DNA from: Colwellia sp.
GTDB taxonomy: Bacteria; Pseudomonadota; Gammaproteobacteria; Enterobacterales; Alteromonadaceae
Direction: 5' to 3'
Assembly (NCBI GenBank): GCA_003521815.1
Contig: DPHE01000013.1
Span: 22,179 to 34,748 of the forward strand
DNA: 12,570 bases
Shown here one piece after another: positions 5,415 through 12,570 of the stretch (positions within the stretch are counted from its first letter, which is position 1; every line of letters starts with the position of its first letter). The notes below the pieces were generated by a model. The model saw only the letters and a list, made by a program, of their open reading frames with translations, made no database searches and was not told the origin of the DNA. Position numbers and translations under genes: made by a program.

Positions 5415-8288
5415 AAAAGTTTTACCCACTATATTACTAAGCGGAGTATTATTACTTTAGCGAGCTCATTATTATTTGCTTGTACTAGCCAAAATTCTCC
5501 ACCTCAGTTAAGTGAAAAGATAACTTTGCCAGCGGGTGTTAGCTTAGTTCAAACCGTTGTTGCCAGTGAAGAACGTTTAGCGATTCCTTTTAAAAAATAC
5601 ATATTGGCTAATGGTCTAACGGTTATTTTACATCAAGACAACTCTGATCCTTTGGTGCATGTTGATGTGACTTATCATGTTGGCTCGGCACGTGAGCAAT
5701 TAGGTAAATCAGGTTTTGCTCATTTCTTTGAACACATGATGTTTCAGGGGTCAAAAAATGTTGCCGATGAGCAGCATTTTAAAATTGTTACCCAAAGTGG
5801 TGGCAATTTAAATGGTACTACAAATACCGACCGAACTAATTATTACGAAACGGTGCCTAAAAACCAATTAGAAAAAATGCTGTGGCTTGAATCAGACCGA
5901 ATGGGTTTTTTACTTGAAACTATCACCACAGAAAAATTTGAAGTACAAAGAGCAACGGTAAAGAATGAACGTGGTCAAAATGTTGATAATCGTCCTTATG
6001 GGCGTTTAAATGAAACAGTAAACCAGATGACATATCCAAGAGAGCATCCTTATTCATGGCCTGTCATAGGTTATATGAGCGATCTAGAACGCGGTACAGT
6101 AACTGATTTGAAAGAGTTTTTTAGCCGTTGGTACGGCCCTAACAATGCAGTATTAACCATTGGTGGTGATATTGATGAGTCGCAAACATTACAATGGATA
6201 AATCAATATTTTGGCGGTTTAAAAGCGGGACCAAAAGTTGACAATATTCCCAAACACTTAACCAGTTTACCTGATAATCGTTATTATTCGTTTAGTGACA
6301 ATATTTCTTTACCGTTACTTTATATTAGCTTTCCTACTGTTTATGGCATGCATAAAGATGAAGCTGCATTGGATGTCTTTTCTAATATAATCGGTAGTGG
6401 CCCAACCTCTTTGCTGTACAAAAATTTAGTTAAATCAGGCGTTGCTGTGCAAGCAGGTGCTAGTCATCCTTGTAGTGAATTGGGTTGTAAAATGAGCTTT
6501 TTTGCTTTACCAAACCCTCGACAGGGGATGGAGTTAGTTAAAATAGAACAAGTCATTAATGATACGTTACTTGAGTTTGAACAGCGTGGCGTCAATGATG
6601 AAGATTTACTAAAAACAAAAGTGGGTATTGAAACTGATACTATTTACGGTTTACAAAGTGTTGCGGGTAAAGTATCTACTTTGGCGCATTATCAAACTAT
6701 TTTAGGGGATGCTGATTATACTGAGCAACAAGTTGCGCGTTATAACAACGTGACTAAAGCTGATGTAATGAAGGTTTATCACAAGTATATTAAGGGTAAA
6801 GGTGCTGCAATACTCTCTATCTATCCACAGGATCAACCACAAGTTATCACTAAAGCGGATAATTTTGTTTTACCTGATGTAAATAATCCACCTAAAATCA
6901 CTCAACTTGATACCCCTATTATGAAAAACACTAGCGGTTTTGACCGTGGTGTTATGCCAAAAGCAGGCGCTAACCCACAAATTGAAACACCTACATTATG
7001 GCGTGAAAGTTTTGGTAACGGCTTGCAGATTATAGCAACACAAAATAGTGAAACACCGACGGTGAGTTTGTTATTAAGTATCGAAGGAGGCACTTTACTC
7101 GATCCACTAAAAAAAGCGGGTCTGGCGTCGCTTACTGCGAATTTGATGAATGAAGGAACGAATAATTATACCAAAGAAGAGCTATCTAATGAACTAGCGA
7201 AATTAGGTAGTAATATTTCTATTAGTGCTTCTGGGCGTAATACTACGGTACGCGTTAGTTCACTAGTGAAGAACCTAGACGCCACTTTATTACTGATGTT
7301 AGACATGATGTTAAATCCAGTATTTGATCAACACGATTTTGATCGTGTTAAAAACCAGCTAGTTCAGGCCTTAGAACAGGGTAGTAAAGATGCTCATACG
7401 CTAGCGAGTCGAGCATTAAAGCAAGTCACTTATGGGGAAAATAACCGCGTAGGTTTACCGGATAGTGGTACAATTAAAACCGTTTCTGCTATTGAACTTA
7501 AGGATATTAAAAACTTTTATAAACTGTATTTCTCACCAAAAAAGGCCAGTTTAGTTATTGTTGGTGATGTGAGTAAAAGTGATGTTTTACCTAAACTTGA
7601 TTATTTTAAATCGTGGCAAGGTAGTGATTATACTATTCCTGTTTATATCCAGTTTCCAAAGGTTGAGGCGAATAAAATATATTTTGTTGATTTACCCAAT
7701 GCAACTCAATCGGTGATTAAATACAGTCGCCGTGCAATGATTTATGATGCTACTGGAGAATATTTTAAAGCGACTTTAATGAACTACCCTTTAGGTGGAG
7801 CTTTTAATAGCCGTATTAATTTAAACTTGCGTGAAGATAAAGGCTATACCTATGGCGCATCGAGTCACTTTTCCGCAGGAAAAACCTTAGGTCGCTTCAG
7901 CGCTGGTGCGAGTGTTAAAAAAGATCATACTTATGATGCCATGAGAGAAATTGAAAAAGAACTAGCTCAGTATCAAAAAAATGGGTTAACAATCGATGAA
8001 GTGGATTTTATGCGCCAAGCTATATCACAAAATGAAGCATTAAGTTATGAAACCCCGGCTCAAAAAAGTGGTTTTTTAAGGCAGTTATTACAGTTTGATT
8101 TACCTGAAAACTATGGTGAACTGCAAAGTGATATTATCCAAAATATTACTATTGAACAGCTAAATAGCATTGCGGCAAAAGAACTAAATAAATCAATGCA
8201 ATGGATTGTGGTGGGAGACGGTCAAGTTATTAAGCCACAATTAGAAAAAATGAAATTTGAAATTGTTAAATTTGAGTTGGCAAAATAG
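5412..8288 (+). CDS. M16-family zinc metallopeptidase, predicted lipoprotein
   Basis: This is a pitrilysin/insulinase-type peptidase, 958 aa, with two M16 halves in one chain. A signal peptide ends in the lipobox LFAC (Cys24); Thr25 after the Cys is not an Asp inner-membrane retention signal, so an outer-membrane, periplasm-facing lipoprotein is expected. The active N-terminal half has the inverted zinc motif HFFEH at residues 104-108 (Glu107 catalytic) and the third ligand Glu186 in NERGQN, 78 residues after His108, as in the family. The C-terminal half (about 525-950) lacks HxxEH at the equivalent place (GLASLTANLM) but keeps the substrate-contacting segment NLREDKGYTYGA near 805-816. One active plus one inactive half is normal for fused M16 proteins. 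Cys354 and Cys359 could form a disulfide. Its substrate, probably peptides or misfolded envelope proteins, is unknown. Confidence 0.93.
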   Translation: MKSFTHYITKRSIITLASSLLFACTSQNSPPQLSEKITLPAGVSLVQTVVASEERLAIPFKKYILANGLTVILHQDNSDPLVHVDVTYHVGSAREQLGKSGFAHFFEHMMFQGSKNVADEQHFKIVTQSGGNLNGTTNTDRTNYYETVPKNQLEKMLWLESDRMGFLLETITTEKFEVQRATVKNERGQNVDNRPYGRLNETVNQMTYPREHPYSWPVIGYMSDLERGTVTDLKEFFSRWYGPNNAVLTIGGDIDESQTLQWINQYFGGLKAGPKVDNIPKHLTSLPDNRYYSFSDNISLPLLYISFPTVYGMHKDEAALDVFSNIIGSGPTSLLYKNLVKSGVAVQAGASHPCSELGCKMSFFALPNPRQGMELVKIEQVINDTLLEFEQRGVNDEDLLKTKVGIETDTIYGLQSVAGKVSTLAHYQTILGDADYTEQQVARYNNVTKADVMKVYHKYIKGKGAAILSIYPQDQPQVITKADNFVLPDVNNPPKITQLDTPIMKNTSGFDRGVMPKAGANPQIETPTLWRESFGNGLQIIATQNSETPTVSLLLSIEGGTLLDPLKKAGLASLTANLMNEGTNNYTKEELSNELAKLGSNISISASGRNTTVRVSSLVKNLDATLLLMLDMMLNPVFDQHDFDRVKNQLVQALEQGSKDAHTLASRALKQVTYGENNRVGLPDSGTIKTVSAIELKDIKNFYKLYFSPKKASLVIVGDVSKSDVLPKLDYFKSWQGSDYTIPVYIQFPKVEANKIYFVDLPNATQSVIKYSRRAMIYDATGEYFKATLMNYPLGGAFNSRINLNLREDKGYTYGASSHFSAGKTLGRFSAGASVKKDHTYDAMREIEKELAQYQKNGLTIDEVDFMRQAISQNEALSYETPAQKSGFLRQLLQFDLPENYGELQSDIIQNITIEQLNSIAAKELNKSMQWIVVGDGQVIKPQLEKMKFEIVKFELAK

Positions 8289-8322
8289 TAGTAATTTTAC
8301 TTTAACCATTGAAAAACAATAA

Positions 8323-8363
8323 AAGCCCCTCATTTATAGTTCATTAAATAAGGGGTTTCGTTT
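8323..8363 (+). terminator. Rho-independent terminator between the M16 gene and gshA
   Basis: AAGCCCCT (8323-8330) pairs with AGGGGTTT (8351-8358) with one G-U pair. ATTTA/TAAAT can extend the stem beyond a C-A mismatch, leaving an 8-base loop. The U-tract is short and interrupted (TTTCGTTT). The opposite strand has a TTTT end, so it may work both ways. It lies 35 bases after the peptidase stop, suggesting gshA has its own promoter or depends on readthrough. Confidence 0.65.
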
Positions 8364-8371
8364 AACACCGT

Positions 8372-8384
8372 AGGAATTATTTTG
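8372..8384 (+). promoter_or_regulatory. gshA: Ribosome binding site deciding the gshA TTG start
   Basis: AGGA at 8372-8375 is 6 bases before TTG 8382. The nearest ATG (8398) is out of frame, and starting here gives a normal-length GshA. E. coli gshA is also known to start with UUG. Confidence 0.75.
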
Positions 8385-9968
8385 ACATTATCATTGCATG
8401 ATTATATTGACGCCTTTAATCAAGAAAAAAACTTCAAAGCCCTTGCTAGTATAGGTCGAGGACTTGAGCGTGAAGCTTTAAGGATTTTGCCAAAAGGTCA
8501 GCTATCACAGCATGGTCACTATAATAAATTAGGGGCGGCGCTAACGCATGGTGAAATTACGACAGATTATTCCGAAACATTATTAGAATTTATCACACCG
8601 GTAAGCTATTCGCCCGAAGAAACCATCGCACAACTGCAAGATATTCAAAAATATACTTTTGCTAACATCAATGGCGAGTTGTTATGGCCAATGAGTATGC
8701 CTTGTTTTGTTCATGAAGCAGATAATGTGCCGTTGGCGCAATATGGCAGCTCTAATATTGGAAAAATGAAAACAGTTTATCGTCAGGGATTAAAGAATCG
8801 CTACGGCTCAATGATGCAAGTTATTGCCGGCATTCATTTTAACTTTTCATTTTCTCAAAATTTCTGGCAAGTTATGCAGTCTCTGCATAACGATGAACAA
8901 ATGATGAGCGATTTTATTTCAGATCGATATTTTTCAATATTGAGAAATTATAAACGTTACTGTTGGTTAATTCCGTATTTATATGGTAGTTCACCCGCGC
9001 TTTGTGATTCTTTTTTACAAGGTAAAGCATCACAGTTGCCTTTTAAAAAGTCACTTCGTGGGGCTTTATACTTAGAATATGCAACGTCATTACGTATGAG
9101 TGATTTAGGCTATACCAGTAGCGAGCAGTCAGCATTAAAAATATGCTATAACAATTTACATGATTATGTAGATGGTGTGAAAAAAGCTATCGGGTTAAAG
9201 TCTGAACAATTTGCTGATATTGGTGTAAAGGTTAACGGTGAATATCAGCAACTTAATGGTAATATTTTACAAATAGAAAATGAATTATATGCACCAATCC
9301 GTCCAAAACAAGTGATGAAATCAGGCGAAAAACCATCACAAGCATTACGTGATCGCGGTGTAGAATATATTGAAGTAAGAGCCCTTGATGTTAATCCTTT
9401 TGTTGATACAGGTATTAGCATTGAACAGATACATTTTTTAGATATATTTTTAACTTATTGTGCTTTTATTAATAACAAAGAATTTGATTGTGATTCACAG
9501 CAGCGCCATGATAAAAACATGAATGAAGTGGTACTTCGTGGACGCGATCCTAAATTATTATTATCTGATGCTAATGGTCAAGGTGACGTTACTCAAAAGT
9601 CGGTGATGACGTGGGGTAATGAATTGTTTGATAATATGGCGCATGTAGCAACACTGTTAGATAATGCCTACAATACGACTAATTACAGTGACTCAATCAC
9701 GAGAGAGCGCGCAAAAATTAATGATGCAAGCTTAACCCCGTCAGCAGAAGTTTTATCTATTATGGTGGAGCAAGAGCAAAGCCTGTCAGAATATTCACTC
9801 GCGCAGGCAGCTAAATATCGCCAAGAATCACTTGATCGGGATTATCAATTTTATTCTGAGCAGTATTTTGTTGACGGGGCAAATAAATCTCATCAAAACC
9901 AGCTTGATATTGAAGCGAATGATACATTGAATTTTGATGATTTTTTAGCAGATTATTTTAACAATTAA
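8382..9968 (+). CDS. gshA: Glutamate-cysteine ligase (gamma-glutamylcysteine synthetase)
   Basis: GshA carries out the first, rate-limiting step of glutathione synthesis in the cytoplasm: ATP-dependent joining of glutamate's gamma-carboxyl to cysteine. The 528-aa product is close to the 518 aa of E. coli GshA and is the gammaproteobacterial type. The N-terminal GRGLEREALR (residues 26-35) holds the metal/ATP-binding glutamates. LTHGEITTDYSETLLEFITP (55-73), WPMSMPC (102-108), LAQYGSSNIGKMKTVYRQGLKNRYG (118-142) and GIHFNFS (150-156) are all family hallmarks, as is the later EVRALDVNPF. No key segment is missing. The usual partner gshB is not in the window. The gene has a terminator-like hairpin on each side and looks monocistronic. 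Confidence 0.96.
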   Translation: MTLSLHDYIDAFNQEKNFKALASIGRGLEREALRILPKGQLSQHGHYNKLGAALTHGEITTDYSETLLEFITPVSYSPEETIAQLQDIQKYTFANINGELLWPMSMPCFVHEADNVPLAQYGSSNIGKMKTVYRQGLKNRYGSMMQVIAGIHFNFSFSQNFWQVMQSLHNDEQMMSDFISDRYFSILRNYKRYCWLIPYLYGSSPALCDSFLQGKASQLPFKKSLRGALYLEYATSLRMSDLGYTSSEQSALKICYNNLHDYVDGVKKAIGLKSEQFADIGVKVNGEYQQLNGNILQIENELYAPIRPKQVMKSGEKPSQALRDRGVEYIEVRALDVNPFVDTGISIEQIHFLDIFLTYCAFINNKEFDCDSQQRHDKNMNEVVLRGRDPKLLLSDANGQGDVTQKSVMTWGNELFDNMAHVATLLDNAYNTTNYSDSITRERAKINDASLTPSAEVLSIMVEQEQSLSEYSLAQAAKYRQESLDRDYQFYSEQYFVDGANKSHQNQLDIEANDTLNFDDFLADYFNN

Positions 9969-10109
9969 TATTTTTCTGATTGAGTTTATCAAAATAGACA
10001 ATATTCTTAATGTAAAAGCCTAGCTAAAATGAGCGGTTTAAAAAACGCCTCCAGAGTAAACTCTTTTCATGTTGTTTTGTATTACTCTCTATAACCTATT
10101 TTACAAGGC

Positions 10110-10142
10110 AAAAAAAATGCGCTAATAATTAAGTAAGCGCAT
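10110..10142 (-). terminator. Minus-strand Rho-independent terminator in the gap after gshA
   Basis: ATGCGCT (10117-10123) and AGCGCAT (10136-10142) form a perfect 7-bp stem. Read on the minus strand, the stem runs into eight T (complement of A 10110-10117), a good terminator. On the plus strand only a short A-rich stretch follows. No minus-strand gene is annotated nearby, so it needs another transcript to terminate. Confidence 0.6.
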
Positions 10143-10190
10143 AAAAACATGAAACACTAAGGGAATAATATAACTAAAAGTTATGAGTAC

Positions 10191-10254
10191 AAAGGGGCAG
10201 GTAAGTTCAATTTATTTATTATATATAACAGAATCCCCCTTTTTTTTAACTTAC
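10191..10254 (+). terminator. Plus-strand terminator-like structure with a competing or pseudoknot pairing
   Basis: AAAGGGG (10191-10197) pairs with CCCCTTT (10236-10242), leading into T 10240-10247, which could end gshA transcripts despite a 38-base loop. A second perfect 7-bp pairing, GTAAGTT (10201-10207) with AACTTAC (10248-10254), crosses it. The two could form an H-type pseudoknot or act as alternatives. The loop includes the 10-bp palindrome TTATATATAA (10219-10228). Confidence 0.45.
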
Positions 10255-10269
10255 GAAAAAATCAGCTAT

Positions 10270-10302
10270 GTAGTGCCAATTCATTGAGAATTCTGGCATT
10301 AT
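10270..10302 (+). other. Stable hairpin upstream of the lipoprotein gene
   Basis: Bases 10270-10277 pair with 10295-10302 (two G-U pairs on the plus strand), then AATTC (10278-10282) pairs with GAATT (10288-10292) around a 5-base loop, with a 2-base bulge at 10293-10294. The G-U pairs become C-A mismatches on the minus strand, so the plus-strand RNA folds slightly better. It ends 36 bases before the next start codon and could be a leader structure or an operator-like palindrome. Confidence 0.45.
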
Positions 10303-10309
10303 TAGTTTT

Positions 10310-10317
10310 ATTATACA
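10310..10317. promoter_or_regulatory. Overlapping -10-like elements on both strands
   Basis: The minus strand reads TATAAT (10315-10310) and the plus strand reads TATACA (10312-10317). The plus element could serve the lipoprotein gene starting at 10339, and the minus element the candidate small RNA. Neither has a clear -35 at 16-18 bases. Confidence 0.3.
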
Positions 10318-10338
10318 ATCATAAAAGTTCACTGAATT

Positions 10339-10974
10339 ATGGCATTATTGCTTTCCCCTAAAGTTACCTCTATTTGTTCTATAGTACTCAGTACTTTGCT
10401 TCTATCTAGCTGTGCAACACCACCACCTCAAAACCCTGAAGATATTTGTGAAATATTTCGTGAACATAGAGATTGGTATTTTGCTGCAAAAGATGTCAGA
10501 GATCGCTGGGGCGTACCTATTCACGTGCCTATGAGTATGATGTATCAAGAAAGCTCATTTAAACATGATGCGCAGCCACCTAGAGATTATTTGCTCGGTT
10601 TTATTCCGTGGGGGAGGGTAAGCAGTGCATATGGTTATTCACAAGCCAAGACGATGACATGGGACGATTACGTTCGCGAAACAGGTAATTCGGGTGCTGA
10701 TCGCGATGACTTTGATGATGCTATTGATTTTATGGGATGGTTTGTTTTTAAAACACAAAAAATTAATAGCGTTTCTAAGTGGGATGCCTATAACCAGTAT
10801 TTAAACTATCATGAAGGCTGGGGTGGTTTTAAACGTAAAAGTTATAAAAAGAAAGGGTGGTTAGTTAAAGTATCAAGAAAAGTAGACAATAGAGCCCTAC
10901 GTTACTCAACACAATTAAAAAGCTGTGAAGCTGATTTAAACCATGGCTTGTTACGGCGATTATTTTTTGGTTAA
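10339..10974 (+). CDS. Lipoprotein with lytic-transglycosylase-like (SLT/lysozyme-fold) domain
   Basis: This is a 211-aa predicted envelope lipoprotein. The signal peptide ends in lipobox LSSC (Cys25), and the next residue, Ala26, suggests outer-membrane sorting. The mature part carries MMYQESSF at residues 67-74; an E-S-x-F motif with Glu71 is the catalytic glutamate context of soluble-lytic-transglycosylase domains. SSAYGYSQAKTMTWDDY (95-111) matches the G-x-x-Q segment that follows it in that fold, and YHEGWGGFKR fits the later conserved aromatic region. It therefore probably cleaves or binds peptidoglycan; the activity is inferred. The domain is compact, as in small SLT lipoproteins. The C-terminus is basic. 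No clear Shine-Dalgarno precedes ATG 10339, so translation may be weak or the start uncertain, but the signal peptide supports it. Confidence 0.78.
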   Translation: MALLLSPKVTSICSIVLSTLLLSSCATPPPQNPEDICEIFREHRDWYFAAKDVRDRWGVPIHVPMSMMYQESSFKHDAQPPRDYLLGFIPWGRVSSAYGYSQAKTMTWDDYVRETGNSGADRDDFDDAIDFMGWFVFKTQKINSVSKWDAYNQYLNYHEGWGGFKRKSYKKKGWLVKVSRKVDNRALRYSTQLKSCEADLNHGLLRRLFFG

Positions 10975-11161
10975 GAATAAATATACGTTAATTTGTTAAA
11001 GCATAAATCTTGCCACCTTGTACTTTTTATTATAAAAAAAGAGCAAAGCCAAGTGAACTATAGCGTAGTGATTTTGCAATAACTTCTTTAAGAAAAGATG
11101 AAATATTTGTTAAAAAAACGGTTGAAATAACAATAAGCTGTGGCTAGTAGGCTTTGAGATT

Positions 11162-11214
11162 GTTATCCACAGATATTGTGGAAAGCTATTTTTACTATTT
11201 TATCTGTGGGTAAC
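11162..11214. repeat. 14-bp inverted repeat containing DnaA-box-like sequences
   Basis: Arms 11162-11175 and 11201-11214 match as an inverted repeat at 13 of 14 positions, 25 bases apart. The left arm contains TTATCCACA (11163-11171), an exact consensus DnaA box. The right arm holds TTACCCACA on the minus strand (11213-11205, one mismatch), and CTTTCCACA (minus, 11185-11177, one mismatch) lies between. TCCACA (11166-11171) can instead pair with TGTGGA (11177-11182). It sits between convergent genes ending at 10974 and 11251. Either DnaA binding or an RNA hairpin is possible. The rest of the 276-base gap is AT-rich with no gene seen. Confidence 0.55.
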
Positions 11215-11233
11215 TTTGTTATTAACTTTGTTA
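11211..11233. repeat. Two copies of TAACTTTGTTA, 12 bases apart
   Basis: TAACTTTGTTA occurs at 11211-11221 and 11223-11233. The first copy overlaps the right arm of the adjacent inverted repeat. Its role is unknown. Confidence 0.5.
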
Positions 11234-11250
11234 GATATATTGTGAACGTT

Positions 11251-12540
11251 TTAGTATTCTTCTTGCGTTTTACTAACAAAAAATTCTGGCATAACACGTA
11301 CTATTTTTATTCTGTTATTCGAAACCTCTACTATCTCTATAGGGTAGCCGGCAATACGAACGCTGATGTTGTTTTGTGGTATGTCTTCTAAATGCTCAAT
11401 AATTAAACCATTGAGTGTTTTTGGACCATCTGTTGGTAGTTGCCAAGTCATCTCTTTGTTTATGTCACGAATACTCGCACTACCATCAACTAAATAACTA
11501 CCATCAGGCTGTAAAGTGACTTCTTCACTAGGTGTGGGTGTCATGGTAGTGGTGAAGTCACCAACAATTTCTTCAAGAATATCTTCTAAAGTGACTAAGC
11601 CTTGAATATCACCATATTCGTCAACAACTAAGCCTAAGCGCTCTTTTGCATGCTGAAATTTTAATAGTTGAATATTAAGTGGTGTGCCTTCAGGAATAAA
11701 ATATAATTCACGTACAGCACGTAGTAATGTTGCTTTGGTGAATTGACTTTTTGATAGCAGCTTTAATGCATCACGCGCATGAATATAGCCAACAACATCG
11801 TCAATGTTATCGCGATAAAGTAAAACGCGAGTATGATTAGCTTGGGTTAATTGTTTTTGAATTTTTTTCCAGTCGTCGTTTACATCAATGCCTACCAATT
11901 CGCTTCGAGGGATCATAATGTCTTCAACACTTACTTTGTCCAAATCTAATATACTCATTAGCATGCTTTGATCTTGCTCATGCAATAATGCGCCTGATTC
12001 ATTGACGACCGTGCGCAATTCTTCTGAGCTTAAACTATGTTGTTCACGCTGTTCAGAGCTAATACCCAAAAGCATTAAAATACCATTAGTGATCCAGTTT
12101 ACCGCAATGACTAATGGAAATAATATTTTCAGTAATAGCGTCAATAGTATTGAGCTAGGAAAAGCTATTTTTTCAGGGTATAAGGCGGCAAGGGTTTTAG
12201 GTGTGACTTCTGCAAAAATCAAAATAACTAACGTGAGTACAACCGTTGAAACTAACATGCCATAGACATCACCAAAATAGCGTATGCCAATGATAGTAGC
12301 AATAGACGCAGCCGCAATGTTGACCAAATTATTGCCAATAAGAATCAAACCTATAAGGCGATCTGGTCGTTTAAGTAATTTACTAACGCGTTTTGCGCCT
12401 TTGTGTTTCTCTTTTTCAAGGTGTCTTAGTCGATATCGGTTTAGTGACATCATACCAGTTTCAGAGCCTGAAAAATAAGCTGAAATAAGTATCAGTATGC
12501 CTAAAACAATAAAAAGCATCTGAGTTGATATATTTTCCAA
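11251..12540 (-). CDS. corB: CNNM/CorB-type membrane protein with CBS pair (YfjD homologue), putative Mg2+ transporter
   Basis: This inner-membrane protein of 429 aa matches E. coli YfjD/CorB (428 aa, as I recall) along its length. The N-terminal DUF21/CNNM transmembrane domain (about 1-155) has the AYFSGSETGMMSLNRYRLRH signature at 21-40 and the conserved GNNLVN at 69-74. Two CBS motifs span about 200-325 (DIMIPRSELVGID; VVDEYGDIQGLVTLEDILEEIVGDF), and a CorC_HlyC domain follows to about 420. Related CorB/CNNM proteins move or regulate Mg2+, with the CBS pair binding Mg-ATP; Mg2+ as substrate here is inferred. The start is TTG at 12540-12538, giving MENIS, which aligns with E. coli MEHIS. 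It is convergent with the lipoprotein gene. Long spurious ORFs on the other strand are its shadows. Confidence 0.93.
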   Translation of the reverse strand: MENISTQMLFIVLGILILISAYFSGSETGMMSLNRYRLRHLEKEKHKGAKRVSKLLKRPDRLIGLILIGNNLVNIAAASIATIIGIRYFGDVYGMLVSTVVLTLVILIFAEVTPKTLAALYPEKIAFPSSILLTLLLKILFPLVIAVNWITNGILMLLGISSEQREQHSLSSEELRTVVNESGALLHEQDQSMLMSILDLDKVSVEDIMIPRSELVGIDVNDDWKKIQKQLTQANHTRVLLYRDNIDDVVGYIHARDALKLLSKSQFTKATLLRAVRELYFIPEGTPLNIQLLKFQHAKERLGLVVDEYGDIQGLVTLEDILEEIVGDFTTTMTPTPSEEVTLQPDGSYLVDGSASIRDINKEMTWQLPTDGPKTLNGLIIEHLEDIPQNNISVRIAGYPIEIVEVSNNRIKIVRVMPEFFVSKTQEEY

Positions 12541-12552
12541 AAAATGGATCCT
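12540..12552 (-). promoter_or_regulatory. corB: Ribosome binding site deciding the corB TTG start
   Basis: AGGA on the minus strand (12552-12549) is 8 bases before the TTG start codon (12540-12538). Just upstream, AGTAAAGT is repeated in tandem on the plus strand at 12555-12562 and 12563-12570, at the window edge; its role is unknown. Confidence 0.7.
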
Positions 12553-12570
12553 TTAGTAAAGTAGTAAAGT

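Larger units (their letters stand above)
10110..10303 (-). ncRNA. Candidate minus-strand small RNA, about 190 nt
   Basis: The 370-base gap 9969-10338 has no convincing protein gene. On the minus strand it has a perfect TATAAT at 10315-10310. A start near 10303 would begin with a hairpin (10302-10270), continue through complementary segments at 10254-10248/10207-10201 and 10184-10179/10175-10170, and end at the U8 terminator 10142-10110. A 9-bp outer pairing (10065-10073 with 10146-10154) could enclose the terminator in longer RNA. Against it: no good -35 is seen, one pair of the 5' hairpin is G-U on the plus strand but C-A on the minus, and TATAAT is common in AT-rich DNA. This is inference from structure only; I recognise no known RNA family. 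Confidence 0.3.

Noticed and set aside
5404..5415. ATG at 5404 as start of the M16 peptidase
   Set aside because: It reaches TGA after three codons and overlaps the ribosome binding site of the TTG start.
6902..7093. 63-aa minus-strand frame inside the M16 peptidase gene
   Set aside because: It is an antisense shadow with no ribosome binding site.
10082..10150. 22-codon hydrophobic minus-strand frame (MFLCAYLIIS...) resembling a type I toxin peptide
   Set aside because: It has no Shine-Dalgarno and its codons are the terminator hairpin and U-tract themselves, so hydrophobicity follows from the T-rich sequence.
10183..10287. 34-codon plus-strand reading frame (MSTKGQVSS...) after gshA
   Set aside because: It has no Shine-Dalgarno, overlaps the terminator-like structure, and I recognise no homology.
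11176..11391. 71-aa plus-strand membrane-like frame near the DnaA-like palindrome
   Set aside because: Most of it is antisense to the 3' end of corB, it has no SD, and hydrophobicity is expected from AT-rich codons.
12002..12478. Two plus-strand frames within corB
   Set aside because: They are antisense shadows of a well-conserved CNNM coding region.

Overview
The window looks like the chromosome of a low-GC, Gram-negative gammaproteobacterium, most likely Colwellia or a close relative in the Alteromonadales. The reasons are an E. coli-like gene set (prfB next to lysS, a proteobacterial-type gshA, a close YfjD/CorB homologue), AT-rich codon use, two lipoproteins with clear lipoboxes, and a GC-richer intergenic repeat of a kind I associate with marine gammaproteobacteria. 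The genus is an inference from recall; no database was searched.

Layout. 61-2803: prfB (release factor 2, read through an in-frame UGA by +1 programmed frameshifting) followed by lysS, a translation operon closed by a strong terminator at 2855-2893. 3127-4473: a sodium-coupled NSS-family amino-acid transporter. 4474-4644: a convergent junction holding GC-richer, palindromic repeat DNA. 4645-5334 (minus): an RluA-type pseudouridine synthase, divergent from a large M16 zinc-peptidase lipoprotein at 5412-8288. 8382-9968: gshA (glutamate-cysteine ligase). 9969-10338: a 370-base gap with no convincing protein gene but dense RNA-structure signals on both strands. 10339-10974: a small lipoprotein with a lytic-transglycosylase-like active-site motif. 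10975-11250: a convergent junction with an inverted repeat built from DnaA-box-like sequences. 11251-12540 (minus): a CorB/YfjD-type CNNM membrane protein; the window ends just upstream of its start.

Most genes are ordinary housekeeping or envelope genes and do not form one pathway. prfB and lysS are the only clear functional pair. Three of eight protein genes (M16 peptidase, gshA, corB) are best assigned UUG starts, each behind an AGGA ribosome binding site. The least explained places are the non-coding ones: a 14-bp phased repeat running into the prfB start, the structured gap after gshA (a possible minus-strand small RNA), the DnaA-box-like palindrome, and the repeat at 4498-4616. I see no defence system, mobile element, CRISPR array, tRNA or rRNA.
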